DNA from: an uncultured Sediminibacterium sp.
GTDB lineage: Bacteria > Bacteroidota > Bacteroidia > Chitinophagales > Chitinophagaceae
Direction of reading: 5' to 3'
Assembly (NCBI GenBank): GCA_937911175.1
Contig: CALDSE010000037.1
Span: forward strand, 1-64,000
Length of the DNA stretch: 64,000 bases
Part shown: piece by piece, positions 35,491 through 44,478 of the stretch
Position numbering within the stretch: position 1 is the stretch's first letter
How the letters are laid out: each line of letters opens with the position of its first letter
The notes under the pieces: generated by a model
What the model saw: the letters and a program-made list of their open reading frames with translations, nothing else
What the model was told of the DNA's origin: nothing
Databases searched by the model: none
Position numbers and translations under genes: made by a program

Positions 35491-36119
35491 GCGCCTTCCT
35501 TACAAAAAGAAACTAAGCCACAGGCATCGCATTTAGGGCTTCTTGCCAAACAAGTATACCTACCATGCAGTATTAACCAATGATGTGCTGTATGCACAAG
35601 TGCTGTAGGAATATGTTTTATCAATGCCTTCTCTACTGCCAAGGGTGTTGTGGCAGTCATGGGCACTAGGCCTAATCTTCTGCTGACTCTAAACACATGG
35701 GTATCTACTGCCATATTGGGTTGTTTGTCTACCACAGAGGTAATTACATTAGCTGTCTTGCGACCCACGCCAGGAAGTGTAATTAACTGCTCCACTGTCA
35801 AAGGTACTTCTGCATTAAAATTGTCTACTAATAATTGACTCATGCCAATTAAATGCTTAGCCTTATTATTAGGATAAGAAATGCTTTTGATAAGTGCAAA
35901 CATTTGCTCAAAACTAGCCTTGGACATTTTTTGAGGGGTAGGAAACTGTTTAAAAATAGCAGGCGTGGTTAAGTTGACACGTTTGTCGGTGCACTGTGCA
36001 GATAAAATAACAGCTACTAATAATTGAAATGGATTCTCATACAGCAGCTCCGTTTCAGCAATAGGCACTTGCTCTTGAAAATAAGCAAGCACTAATTCAT
36101 AGCGTTCTTTCTTTGTCAT
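35472..36119 (-). CDS. nth: Endonuclease III
   Basis: A 215-residue base-excision-repair DNA glycosylase/AP lyase for oxidised pyrimidines. The helix-hairpin-helix LPGVGRKTANVI contains the catalytic Lys, VDTHVFRVSRRLGL holds the catalytic Asp, and the C-terminal CLARSPKCDACGLVSFC supplies the C-x6-C-x2-C-x5-C ligands of the 4Fe-4S cluster. It begins within the stop codon of the FtsB-like gene (TAATG overlap of one base), so translation is coupled. Its 3' end doubles as the korA terminator. Confidence 0.95.
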   Translation of the reverse strand: MTKKERYELVLAYFQEQVPIAETELLYENPFQLLVAVILSAQCTDKRVNLTTPAIFKQFPTPQKMSKASFEQMFALIKSISYPNNKAKHLIGMSQLLVDNFNAEVPLTVEQLITLPGVGRKTANVITSVVDKQPNMAVDTHVFRVSRRLGLVPMTATTPLAVEKALIKHIPTALVHTAHHWLILHGRYTCLARSPKCDACGLVSFCKEGAKKSAS

Positions 36120-36433
36120 TATTTGGTACTGGTAGGGAGTGTATCTTCAAACAAATACAGTTCCTCTCCTTCTCTGCGTAGTAAATATCTTTCACGGGCA
36201 TATTTTTCAATAGCCGCTTTATTATTTTGAATATTATTCAATTGCTTTTGCGTGTACTCTATTTCTTTTTGATAATATTTTTTAGCGTCTTCTACTTTTT
36301 TAAGTTCTGCTGCTCTTTCTCTTTGTTGAAAAAAATCTCTTTGGTCAAAAAACAACATCCATACCACAAATCCAATACTTACAACAAAGTAACGGTTGGC
36401 TACATAGGGCATTATTTTTTTGATGAATTGCAT
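36119..36433 (-). CDS. FtsB/DivIC-family septum formation initiator
   Basis: A 104-residue bitopic membrane protein: a short cytoplasmic start, one membrane helix (YFVVSIGFVVWMLFF), then a coiled coil (FQQRERAAELKKVEDAKKYY...) and the family ending with YARERYLLRREGEELYLFED. FtsB/DivIC bridges FtsL and FtsQ/DivIB in the divisome. The ATG at 36433 is preferred over one at 36469, which would put 12 extra residues ahead of MQFIKKIMPY. It lies downstream of enolase, as ftsB does in many bacteria, and overlaps the nth start by one base. Confidence 0.88.
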   Translation of the reverse strand: MQFIKKIMPYVANRYFVVSIGFVVWMLFFDQRDFFQQRERAAELKKVEDAKKYYQKEIEYTQKQLNNIQNNKAAIEKYARERYLLRREGEELYLFEDTLPTSTK

Positions 36434-36473
36434 ATGGGAGACTTGGCGTAAAATTAAGATAGTTCTCATGATA

Positions 36474-36511
36474 TGACAAAAAAAAGAGGAGCCCCTAGGA
36501 GCTCCTCTTCA
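36474..36511 (-). terminator. Enolase terminator
   Basis: AAGAGGAGC (36484-36492) and GCTCCTCTT (36501-36509) with an 8-base loop. The A-run at 36478-36485 reads as a U-run on the minus strand. It lies 20 bases after the eno stop and before the FtsB-like gene. Confidence 0.85.
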
Positions 36512-36531
36512 TATTTTAAGAGTGGGTATCT

Positions 36532-37827
36532 TTATTTAGTACCAAACTTCAACTTGCCTTTTGTAGGAAAAACACCTGTTTCACCCAATTGCTCTTCGAT
36601 ACGAATTAATTGGTTGTACTTGGCCATACGATCGGTACGAGAAGCAGAACCAGTCTTAATTTGACCGCAATTTAAAGCCACGGCTAAATCGGCAATAGTA
36701 GTGTCTTCTGTTTCACCACTTCTATGTGACATAATGGTATTGTAGCCATTGTGTTGTGCTAAACTTACTGCATTGATAGTTTCCGTTAAAGTACCAATTT
36801 GGTTCACTTTCACAAGTAAGCCATTCGCAATTTTCTTATCAATCCCTGTTTGTATTCTTGTTACATTGGTTACAAATAAATCGTCCCCTACTAATTGACA
36901 TTTATCGCCAATGGTCTGGGTTAAATTTTTCCAACCTGCCCAATCGTCTTCAGCCATTCCATCTTCAATAGAAACGATAGGATATTTCTTCACCCAGCTT
37001 TCCCAATACTTTACTAATTGGTCGCTACTCATTTCTTTACCAGAACTTTTATGGAAAACATATTTTTTCTTCTTCGCATTCCAAAGCTCACTATTCGCTG
37101 CATCCATAGCTATTGCAATTTGGCTTCCTGTTTTATAACCAGCCGCTTGAATTGACTCCAGTACTGTTTCAATCGCTTCTTCATTGCTTTGAATATTTGG
37201 CGCAAATCCACCTTCATCTCCTACGTTGGTGCTATATCCTTTTTTCTTCAAAGTACTTTTTAATTGATGAAAGATTTCTACACCCCAACGAAGTCCTTCG
37301 CTAAAGCTAGGTGCCCCTACTGGCATAATCATGAACTCTTGAAAGTCAATTTTATTATCGGCGTGTGCTCCCCCATTTAAAATATTCATCATGGGCATCG
37401 GAACTGTTCTTGCATTGGTACCACCTATGTATCTGTATAAAGGAAGGTTCGCTTCTTCTGCAGCTGCTTTGGCTACTGCCATACTTACCGCTAAAATAGC
37501 GTTCGCACCTAATTTACTTTTATTCGGTGTGCCGTCTAAATCAATCATAATTTGATCAATCTCTGCTTGCGCAGTAATGTCAAAACCAGTGATAGATTTT
37601 GCGATTAAATCGTTTACATTTTTTACAGCCTTTAATACACCCTTGCCTAGATATTTTTTCTTGTCGTTGTCTCTTAATTCTACTGCTTCGTGAATACCTG
37701 TACTTGCACCACTCGGCACTGCCGCACGACCTAAAGCTCCTTCATCTGTTAAAACATCTACTTCTACAGTAGGATTTCCACGACTGTCTAAAATTTGTCT
37801 TGCACGTACTTCAATAATGTAACTCAT
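36532..37827 (-). CDS. eno: Enolase
   Basis: A 431-residue glycolytic enzyme that interconverts 2-phosphoglycerate and phosphoenolpyruvate. Clear motifs are [17 protein letters not shown] at the start, [14 protein letters not shown], the metal ligands in [19 protein letters not shown] and VGDDLFVTN, the catalytic Lys region [13 protein letters not shown], and [18 protein letters not shown]. Length and ending are normal. It is followed by a terminator and then the FtsB-like and nth genes on the same strand; upstream is an ABC ATPase gene 69 bases away. Confidence 0.97.
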   Translation of the reverse strand: MSYIIEVRARQILDSRGNPTVEVDVLTDEGALGRAAVPSGASTGIHEAVELRDNDKKKYLGKGVLKAVKNVNDLIAKSITGFDITAQAEIDQIMIDLDGTPNKSKLGANAILAVSMAVAKAAAEEANLPLYRYIGGTNARTVPMPMMNILNGGAHADNKIDFQEFMIMPVGAPSFSEGLRWGVEIFHQLKSTLKKKGYSTNVGDEGGFAPNIQSNEEAIETVLESIQAAGYKTGSQIAIAMDAANSELWNAKKKKYVFHKSSGKEMSSDQLVKYWESWVKKYPIVSIEDGMAEDDWAGWKNLTQTIGDKCQLVGDDLFVTNVTRIQTGIDKKIANGLLVKVNQIGTLTETINAVSLAQHNGYNTIMSHRSGETEDTTIADLAVALNCGQIKTGSASRTDRMAKYNQLIRIEEQLGETGVFPTKGKLKFGTK

Positions 37828-37896
37828 ATAAATAATTTAATTTTTACTTTCAATTGTTTTGATTCGAAAAGGAGACTGCAATTTACACCCTTTTTT

Positions 37897-38601
37897 TTAA
37901 TGGGTAAGCATTTTGAATATTTCTTCTAAACTAGCGCCATGTTTATCTAATAACTGACGGGTAGGCTCATCTGCCACTAGTTTTCCTTGGTGTAATACTA
38001 ACACTCGATCACATATGGCCGTAACCTCTTGTAAGATATGTGTTGAAAATAAAATCATGCTATCCTTACTTAGAGATTGTATCAAGGCCCTGATTTCAAT
38101 TAATTGATTGGGATCTAAACCAGCCGTAGGTTCATCTAATAAAATAAGTGTTGGCTGATGTATAATGGCAGCCGCAATGCCTAGTCTTTGTTTGTATCCT
38201 TTTGACAAGGCTGCAATTTTTTTATTTTGCATTTGACCAAGCCCTGTTTTTTCTATCACAGATTGAATGGCTGCTGACGCATTCGTGATTGAATGAACAG
38301 CAGTTAAAAACTGTAAATATTCTTTCACATATAAGTCTTGGTATAATGCATTTGATTCAGGTAAATAACCAATTTGTTTTTTTACAATACTTGCATTTTG
38401 ATGGATGCGCTCACCATTTAAAATAATAGAACCTTTATCAGCTTCCAAAAAACCAGCGAGCATTTTTAAAGTAGTAGATTTTCCAGCGCCATTAGGGCCT
38501 AAAAAACCAACAATTTCTCCAGGTTTTAATTCAAAGGAAACTTCATTTACCGCCACTTGAAGGCCGTAATTTTTGCAAAGGGTATTTACTACTAATGACA
38601 T
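37897..38601 (-). CDS. ABC transporter ATP-binding protein (GldA/CcmA-like)
   Basis: A 234-residue nucleotide-binding subunit with Walker A GPNGAGKST, Q-loop YLPESNALY, signature LSKGYKQRLGIA, Walker B LILLDEPTAGLD and the switch His in STHIL. The segment PESNALYQDLYVKEYLQF resembles the gliding-motility ATPase GldA, but this protein is about 60 residues shorter than GldA and no gldF/gldG permease is adjacent. It may serve a permease encoded elsewhere. It lies 34 bases downstream of a small membrane protein gene that is unlikely to be a permease. Confidence 0.88.
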   Translation of the reverse strand: MSLVVNTLCKNYGLQVAVNEVSFELKPGEIVGFLGPNGAGKSTTLKMLAGFLEADKGSIILNGERIHQNASIVKKQIGYLPESNALYQDLYVKEYLQFLTAVHSITNASAAIQSVIEKTGLGQMQNKKIAALSKGYKQRLGIAAAIIHQPTLILLDEPTAGLDPNQLIEIRALIQSLSKDSMILFSTHILQEVTAICDRVLVLHQGKLVADEPTRQLLDKHGASLEEIFKMLTH

Positions 38602-38635
38602 AGTTCAAAACTACTTATATAAAATGATTTTACCA

Positions 38636-38887
38636 TTAGTCTATTTCAGAAGATGCGGCAGGTAAATGATCATACTCTCCTTTACTAGCGTAGCTACCGA
38701 ATATAAAAAAGCCCACACAGATAGGTGTAAAAATTAATAATATAATAACCCACTGCAAAATAACATTCGATTGAGTGGTAGCAGGGGCTTTAGAAATTTT
38801 ATCATAAGCTTCATATACTAAAAACAAGATAATGCAAGGCGCTATCAGCATCCATACATATCCTAATAATTTTTTAATCGTATTCAT
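38636..38887 (-). CDS. Small two-helix membrane protein, unknown function
   Basis: An 83-residue protein with two hydrophobic helices (about 9-27, VWMLIAPCIILFLVYEAY, and 45-68, VILQWVIILLIFTPICVGFFIFG) and a short acidic tail ending in SSEID. I recall similar small proteins next to MFS transporters in Chitinophagaceae, which fits its place 44 bases after the MFS gene on the same strand, but I cannot assign a function. It may be an accessory of that transporter. Confidence 0.7.
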   Translation of the reverse strand: MNTIKKLLGYVWMLIAPCIILFLVYEAYDKISKAPATTQSNVILQWVIILLIFTPICVGFFIFGSYASKGEYDHLPAASSEID

Positions 38888-38931
38888 ATAATTATTTTTA
38901 TTCTAATGATTAAACATAATGCCTTAGGACA

Positions 38932-40536
38932 TTAGTCCATTACATTTTTATCTATTTTATTCGTTAAATAAAGAAGGCCAATAATAAAACATACAGAAGC
39001 TACTCCAATCGGATACCATAAGCCTGCTAAAGAATCACCAGCAGGATTGGAAGAAGTCTTGGTGAACTCAACAATTAAAGTACCTAAAAAAGGAACCAAG
39101 CCACCAAATACACCATTACCTATATGATAAGGAAGCGACATAGATGTATATCTTATTTTAGTAGGGAACATTTCAACTAAGAAAGCGGCAATAGGACCAT
39201 ACACCATGGTCACATAAACAATTTGAATAAAGACCAACCAAATCATATCCCAATATGCTGCATCTCCCATCGTTTTCTCCACTACCAAATGTGGATTAGG
39301 GGAACTATACTGAATCATATCAGGATTAATTAAAGTAATAGGCCTTGTTTCATCTCTTGGCGCTTTCAAAATAATGGTATCTGTTCTAAAATATTTAAAA
39401 ACAGACCCATCATAATAAGTAGTATCTGTTTGCTGCTTCAAATATATTTTCGTTTTATCCTTTGCATCATAAATAGGATAACTTGTCATGGTACTAGTAA
39501 GTCTTGCATCTACTATTTTAGTTCTATTCGCAGCAGAAGTAATATTTATAAATTCTTTATAAATAGGCCTATAAGTAAGTACTGCGGCTAACATACCTAT
39601 TAACATAATCCATTTTCTGCCCACTTTATCACTTAACCAACCAAATAAAACAAAACAAGGTGTGGCCATTAATATAGCTATCAGCATTACATTTCGTGAT
39701 TGCACAAACTCCACTTTACAAACTGTTTCAATAAAACTTTGCGCATAAAATTGTCCTGTATACCAAACAACCCCTTGTCCCATCACGGCTCCAAACAATG
39801 CTAATAAAACCATTTTAAAATTGGCCTTTTGCCCAAAACTTTCTTTCAAAGGATTCGTCGAAGTTTTTCCTTCTGATTTTAATTTAGTAAACATGGGTGA
39901 TTCACTCATGCGCATTCTAATTAATACAGAAACGCCCACCAGTAAAATGGATATCCAAAAAGGATATCTCCATCCACCCCACTCTGCACTAAAATTTTCT
40001 ACGCCTTGATTCGTTCTTATTAATATAATAATGCCTAAGGCTAAAAATAAACCCAGCGTAGCCGTAGTTTGAATCCAACTTGTCCAAAAACCTCTTTGAC
40101 CTGCAGGCGCATGTTCTGCCACATAGGTAGCTGCTCCTCCATATTCACCTCCCAAGGCCAAACCTTGTAATAAACGTAGTATTAATACCAAGATAGGCGC
40201 CGCCCATCCAATAGTAGCATAACCTGGTACCAATCCAATGGCAAAAGTGGAACCCCCCATTATGATTAAGGTCAGTAAAAAAGTATGTTTACGTCCAATG
40301 AGGTCGCCCAGTCTTCCAAAGACCAAGGCCCCAAAAGGCCTTACAATAAAACCTGCTGCAAAGATGGCCAAAGTGCTTAAAAGTGCTGCTGTGCCTGCAT
40401 CTGCAGGAAAGAACTGCTTTGAAATGATAGTCGCTAACATTCCAAAAATATAAAAATCATACCACTCAATTAAGGTGCCCACCGAAGAAGCGCCTATTAC
40501 AAAAGCGATATTATTTTGTTTTGTTTCTTGACTCAT
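38932..40536 (-). CDS. MFS transporter, metabolite:H+ symporter type, with a large insertion
   Basis: A 534-residue transporter of the MHS/ProP-ShiA-KgtP type: the start VGTLIEWYDFYIFG, the GRLGDLIGRKHTFLLTL loop motif, RLLQGLALGGEYGGAATYVAEHAP and PFWISILLVG are family hallmarks. The usual length is about 430-450 residues; the excess is a polar insert at about 322-428 between membrane helices (NITSAANRTKIVDAR... to LVVEKTMGDAAYW) that probably faces the periplasm. The ATG at 40536 (MSQETKQ) is preferred; a TTG at 40566 adds ten residues. Substrate is unknown. It is divergent from acs with a small membrane protein downstream. Confidence 0.88.
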   Translation of the reverse strand: MSQETKQNNIAFVIGASSVGTLIEWYDFYIFGMLATIISKQFFPADAGTAALLSTLAIFAAGFIVRPFGALVFGRLGDLIGRKHTFLLTLIIMGGSTFAIGLVPGYATIGWAAPILVLILRLLQGLALGGEYGGAATYVAEHAPAGQRGFWTSWIQTTATLGLFLALGIIILIRTNQGVENFSAEWGGWRYPFWISILLVGVSVLIRMRMSESPMFTKLKSEGKTSTNPLKESFGQKANFKMVLLALFGAVMGQGVVWYTGQFYAQSFIETVCKVEFVQSRNVMLIAILMATPCFVLFGWLSDKVGRKWIMLIGMLAAVLTYRPIYKEFINITSAANRTKIVDARLTSTMTSYPIYDAKDKTKIYLKQQTDTTYYDGSVFKYFRTDTIILKAPRDETRPITLINPDMIQYSSPNPHLVVEKTMGDAAYWDMIWLVFIQIVYVTMVYGPIAAFLVEMFPTKIRYTSMSLPYHIGNGVFGGLVPFLGTLIVEFTKTSSNPAGDSLAGLWYPIGVASVCFIIGLLYLTNKIDKNVMD

Positions 40537-40590
40537 ATTTTTATTTGTTGGCCAGTGCGTATTCAAGTTAAATATTTAAACTGAAAAATG

Positions 40591-40598
40591 TAAATTTG
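40591..40598 (+). promoter_or_regulatory. -7 box TAAATTTG for acs
   Basis: A perfect TAnnTTTG in the divergent gap with the MFS gene, 28 bases before the ATG at 40627. Confidence 0.55.
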
Positions 40599-40626
40599 AC
40601 AATCATTATTTATTCAATCTGTGTAT

Positions 40627-42564
40627 ATGAGTTATCCTTATCAAATTAAAACCTTAGAAGCTTACCACGAAGCTTATAAAAATAGCATCGACCATCCGGA
40701 AAAATTTTGGGGAGACATTGCAGAAAATTTTACTTGGCGTAAAAAATGGGATAAGGTATTGGATTGGAATTTTACGGAGCCTAAAGTAGAATGGTTCAAG
40801 GGTGGCAAACTAAATATTACAGAAAATTGCATCGATAGACATTTAGCAAAAAATGCAGATAAGCCTGCCATTATTTGGGAGCCCAATGATCCCAAAGAAA
40901 ATCACCGCATTATTACTTACAAACAATTGCATTTAAACGTTTCTCAGTTTGCACAAGTACTTATTAATAATGGCGTGCAAAAAGGAGATCGAGTTTGTAT
41001 TTATATGGGTATGATTCCTGAGCTTGCCATTGCAGTATTAGCCTGCGCAAGAATTGGCGCTATTCATAGTGTAATATTCGGAGGCTTCTCTGCGCAAAGT
41101 ATTGCAGACCGATTAGACGATGCCAAAGCTACTTACATTATTACTTGCGATGGAGCCTACAGAGGCGCCAAAGACATTCCTTTGAAATCTATTATTGACG
41201 ATGCACTAGTGGGCAATACCACTATAAAAAATGTAATTGTTTGTACAAGAACTAGAACCGCTGTGTCCATGTTAAAAGGACGTGATCTTTGGTGGGAAGA
41301 TGAAATTAAAAAAGTAGAAGCGCAAGGCATCACATCGGTGGATGCAGTAGAGATGGATGCAGAAGATCCTTTATTTATTTTATATACTTCTGGTTCTACG
41401 GGCAAACCAAAAGGCGTGGTGCATAGTACTGCTGGTTATATGGTATACACCAATTATACTTTTGTAAATGTTTTTCAATACGAACCCAATGATTTATTTT
41501 TCTGTACTGCCGATATTGGTTGGATTACAGGACATAGTTATATAGTGTATGCGCCTTTAAGTGCAGGTGGCACTTCTTTAATGTTTGAAGGCATTCCTAC
41601 TTTTCCCGATGCAGGAAGGTTCTGGGATATCATTGATAAATTCAAAGTCAATATTTTATATACTGCTCCTACTGCTATTAGATCATTGATGAGTTTTGGA
41701 TTAGGTCCAGTGGAAGGACATGATTTAAGTAGTTTAAAAGTATTAGGCACTGTAGGTGAACCCATTAATGAAGAAGCGTGGCATTGGTATGATGAAAATA
41801 TTGGTAAGAAAAAATGTCCCATTGTAGATACATGGTGGCAAACAGAGACAGGGGGCATTATGATATCTAATATGGCAGGTATTACGCCCGGCAAACCAGG
41901 ATGGGCCACTTATCCGATGCCTGGTGTACAAACTATTTTAGTAGATGATAAAGGATTAGAAGTAACTACCATCGAAGAAGGTTTATACCGTGGAAATTTA
42001 TGCATCACTCAACCTTGGCCTGCCACCATTCGAACAACTTATGGCGACCACGAAAGATGCAGAACCAATTATTTCGCCACTTATCCTAATTTATATTTTA
42101 CAGGAGATGGTGCTTTAAAAAATGAACTAGGTCAAATTAGAATTACAGGTCGTGTTGACGATGTATTAAATGTAAGTGGACATAGAATTGGTACCGCTGA
42201 AGTAGAAAATGCAATTAATATGCACGCAGGTGTAGTAGAAAGTGCAGTAGTAGGTTATCCGCATGATGTGAAAGGACAAGGTATTTACGCTTATGTCATT
42301 TATACTGGATCGCATAGTCAAGACACCCATGGCTCTGCGGATTTGATTAGAAAAGATATTTTACAAACAGTGACTAGAATCATTGGGCCTATTGCCAAAC
42401 CAGATAAAATACAATTTGTATCGGGGCTGCCTAAAACACGTTCTGGAAAAATTATGCGTCGTATACTTCGTAAAGTTGCAGAAGGTGAATTGAAAAGTTT
42501 AGGAGATACATCAACACTGCTTGATCCGGCAGTGGTTGATGAGATTGTAAAGGGTGTATTGTAA
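40627..42564 (+). CDS. acs: Acetyl-CoA synthetase (AMP-forming)
   Basis: A 645-residue adenylate-forming enzyme that activates acetate to acetyl-CoA. Visible are the P-loop YTSGSTGKPKGVVHS, WITGHSYIVYAPL, the TWWQTETGG motif, YFTGDGALKNELGQIRITGR and the C-terminal regulatory Lys in PKTRSGKIMRRILRK, which is acetylated in other bacteria. Length matches the family. The ATG at 40627 is chosen; a GTG two codons upstream is also in frame. It is divergent from the MFS transporter, which might carry an organic acid, though that link is only positional. Confidence 0.95.
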   Translation: MSYPYQIKTLEAYHEAYKNSIDHPEKFWGDIAENFTWRKKWDKVLDWNFTEPKVEWFKGGKLNITENCIDRHLAKNADKPAIIWEPNDPKENHRIITYKQLHLNVSQFAQVLINNGVQKGDRVCIYMGMIPELAIAVLACARIGAIHSVIFGGFSAQSIADRLDDAKATYIITCDGAYRGAKDIPLKSIIDDALVGNTTIKNVIVCTRTRTAVSMLKGRDLWWEDEIKKVEAQGITSVDAVEMDAEDPLFILYTSGSTGKPKGVVHSTAGYMVYTNYTFVNVFQYEPNDLFFCTADIGWITGHSYIVYAPLSAGGTSLMFEGIPTFPDAGRFWDIIDKFKVNILYTAPTAIRSLMSFGLGPVEGHDLSSLKVLGTVGEPINEEAWHWYDENIGKKKCPIVDTWWQTETGGIMISNMAGITPGKPGWATYPMPGVQTILVDDKGLEVTTIEEGLYRGNLCITQPWPATIRTTYGDHERCRTNYFATYPNLYFTGDGALKNELGQIRITGRVDDVLNVSGHRIGTAEVENAINMHAGVVESAVVGYPHDVKGQGIYAYVIYTGSHSQDTHGSADLIRKDILQTVTRIIGPIAKPDKIQFVSGLPKTRSGKIMRRILRKVAEGELKSLGDTSTLLDPAVVDEIVKGVL

Positions 42565-42580
42565 TTTACTATTGCCTTGG

Positions 42581-42766
42581 CTATTTAATGGTTTGAAAAA
42601 ATCTATTGCTCTTCGATGTGAATGACGCTAAAAACATTTTTATTCATCTAAAAATTGCGAACTCGCTTCGCTCAAACACACAATTTTTTACGATGTATAA
42701 AAATGTTTTCTTAACGCTATTCACATAAATTCGCAAGAAGATTATTTTTCAAACGCATTAAATTAG
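42581..42766. repeat. Long imperfect palindrome, arms about 77 and 86 bases
   Basis: The left arm 42581-42657 and the reverse complement of the right arm 42681-42766 align along their whole length, sharing blocks such as TTTAATG, GTTTGAAAAA, ATGTGAAT, AACATTTTTAT and AAAAATTG. They flank a 23-base centre, itself containing GCGAA/TTCGC. It could be a MITE-like remnant, a REP/RAYT-type element or a structured RNA. Confidence 0.75.
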
Positions 42767-42781
42767 CGATGGGTCGAAGAA

Positions 42782-42888
42782 ATAAAGTAAAATATAAATA
42801 CAATCCTGAGCAAGAAGACGCGAGCGAGCGTCTGATGAATGAGCAGAGCGAGAGGGAGCGAAGGATTGCTATTTTATATTGACTTTAT
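42782..42888. repeat. Second palindromic element with GAGCGA-rich core
   Basis: Outer arms ATAAAGT...CAATCCT (42782-42807) and AGGATTG...ACTTTAT (42862-42888) are imperfect complements. The core holds the perfect hairpin AGACGC-GAGCGA-GCGTCT (42816-42833) and several GAGCGA/GAGCAGAGCGA units. Composition is far more G-rich than the surroundings. Confidence 0.7.
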
Positions 42889-42894
42889 AAATCC

Positions 42895-44397
42895 CTACTG
42901 GGTCATTAAGTTTTTCAACTTATTCGAAATCAAAAACAGAATGATGGAAGCAATCCCTGCCATGAATACGAAGAACATAAAGAACTCGTGCAAGTTGGAA
43001 ATTTGATAGCCTGCAAAAGAAGTAATCTTTCCATTTTCAGGATACAGGGCGCTAAATACACCTGCTAATTTATTCGCAAAGGCGTTGGCTGTAAACCATA
43101 CTGCCATTAATAAAGAGGCAAATTTAATAGGCGCTAATTTATTGAAAATAGCAAGACCTATAGGTGATAAACATAGTTCACCAAATGTATGCATCATATA
43201 CATTCCTATTAACCAAATCATACTCACTTTAACACCCGTTCCCACTCCGTTCACACCAGTGGCTATCCATAAATAACCAAGGGCTAATAGCATTAAACCC
43301 ATGGCCATTTTAAAAGGAGAAGAGGGTTCTTTTTTTGCTTTACCTAATTTAATCCATACCCATGCCACTAAGGGAGCAAGTGTTACTACGAATAAAGAAT
43401 TAAGTGATTGGAAAAAACTTGCAGGCACTACATAAAAACCCAAGTCTCTTTGCGTATTTTCTGAAGCGAAAAAAGTAAGCGAGGCACCTGCTTGTTCAAA
43501 AGCGCTCCAAAAAAAGATAACAAAAAAGGATACCGTAAATAATACGGCTACCTTTTTTTTCTGAATAAGGTCCAATGATTTATCTGAAAAAATAACAAAG
43601 GCAATTAAAAGAATACAAGCTAGTAATAACCAAAATAAATAACTCACTACTTTAATATCAATATATACTAATGCAATAGTGGCTAAAGAAATTAAAAATA
43701 AAAAGCCCACCATCACTGGAATTTTTTGAAACCATTTTGGTGCATCTTCAGGAGCCTCTCCAATGGACTGCCCTTCTGCATTCACTAAATATTTTTTTTG
43801 AAAAACCATTTGCGTAATGACACTTAACAACATGGCAACTCCTCCTGCAAAAAAAGCCCATTTAAAATCTCCAGAATTACCTGTTTCTCCAAAGAGACCA
43901 CAGACCATTGGACCCAATGCGCCACCAGTATTAATACCCATATAAAAAATAGTGTAGGCTGCGTCAATTTTAGAGTCTCCCTTTGCATACAACTGCCCTA
44001 CCATACTTGAAATATTGGGCTTGAAAAAACCATTGCCTGCAATCATACATCCCAGTCCAATATAAAATAAAGGCATGGCCAAGCCTGCATTTTCATAAAA
44101 ATGTCCGCAAAAAAATAGTACAAATTCTCCAATGGCCATCACCAAGCCACCTGCAATGATAGAGCGGTTATTGCCCCAATACCTATCGGCTATATAGCCA
44201 CCTAAAAGGGGTGTTAAATAAACCAAACCTGTATAACTACCATATACTTGAGAGGCAAAAACTTTGTCAAACAACAGGGCCTTGGTTAAAAACAAAACCA
44301 AGATAGCACGCATACCATAGTAGTTAAATCGTTCCCACATTTCTGTTGCAAACAAAACATATAATCCCTTGGGGTGTTTCTGTGTGGTAGCTGACAT
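42895..44397 (-). CDS. POT/PTR-family proton-dependent oligopeptide transporter
   Basis: A 500-residue major-facilitator protein with about 14 hydrophobic helices. The POT signature E-x-x-E-R-F-x-Y-Y-G is present as EMWERFNYYG (E19, E22, R23, Y26, Y27), which couples proton and peptide transport. Also visible are YTGLVYLTPLLGGYIADRYWG, NGFFKPNISSMVG, FYMGINTGGALGP and the C-terminal HTFGELCLSPIGLA. It should import di- and tripeptides, in keeping with the exported M19 dipeptidase and metalloprotease elsewhere in the window. It is a single gene, divergent from purD. Confidence 0.93.
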   Translation of the reverse strand: MSATTQKHPKGLYVLFATEMWERFNYYGMRAILVLFLTKALLFDKVFASQVYGSYTGLVYLTPLLGGYIADRYWGNNRSIIAGGLVMAIGEFVLFFCGHFYENAGLAMPLFYIGLGCMIAGNGFFKPNISSMVGQLYAKGDSKIDAAYTIFYMGINTGGALGPMVCGLFGETGNSGDFKWAFFAGGVAMLLSVITQMVFQKKYLVNAEGQSIGEAPEDAPKWFQKIPVMVGFLFLISLATIALVYIDIKVVSYLFWLLLACILLIAFVIFSDKSLDLIQKKKVAVLFTVSFFVIFFWSAFEQAGASLTFFASENTQRDLGFYVVPASFFQSLNSLFVVTLAPLVAWVWIKLGKAKKEPSSPFKMAMGLMLLALGYLWIATGVNGVGTGVKVSMIWLIGMYMMHTFGELCLSPIGLAIFNKLAPIKFASLLMAVWFTANAFANKLAGVFSALYPENGKITSFAGYQISNLHEFFMFFVFMAGIASIILFLISNKLKNLMTQ

Positions 44398-44451
44398 AAG
44401 TATTTGTTTTATTTAATTGACTCAAATTAATAAAATCCATTCAATAAATTT

Positions 44452-44459
44452 TACTTTCG
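44452..44459 (+). promoter_or_regulatory. -7 box TACTTTCG for purD
   Basis: One mismatch from TAnnTTTG, 19 bases before the purD ATG. Confidence 0.45.
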
Positions 44460-44478
44460 TGGTGCAATCCCTTTAAAT

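Larger units (their letters stand above)
42565..42894. other. 330-base convergent gap filled by two palindromic elements
   Basis: No coding frame is supported. The gap between acs and the POT transporter is almost entirely made of a long imperfect inverted repeat (42581-42766) and a second, GAGCGA-rich one (42782-42888). No ordinary G/C-stem plus T-run terminator is visible. Confidence 0.8.

Noticed and set aside
38903..38912. TCTAATGATT, a possible further copy of the CTCTAATGATTTTT element
   Set aside because: It lacks the T-run and a following hairpin and is on the strand opposite to the flanking genes, so chance is more likely.
42782..42888. CRISPR-like repeats (GAGCGA units)
   Set aside because: The units are 6 bases, irregular and inside a hairpin; no regularly spaced repeats or cas genes are present.
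42565..42894. A short gene in the acs/POT gap
   Set aside because: All frames are short and interrupted; the sequence is explained by two palindromic elements.
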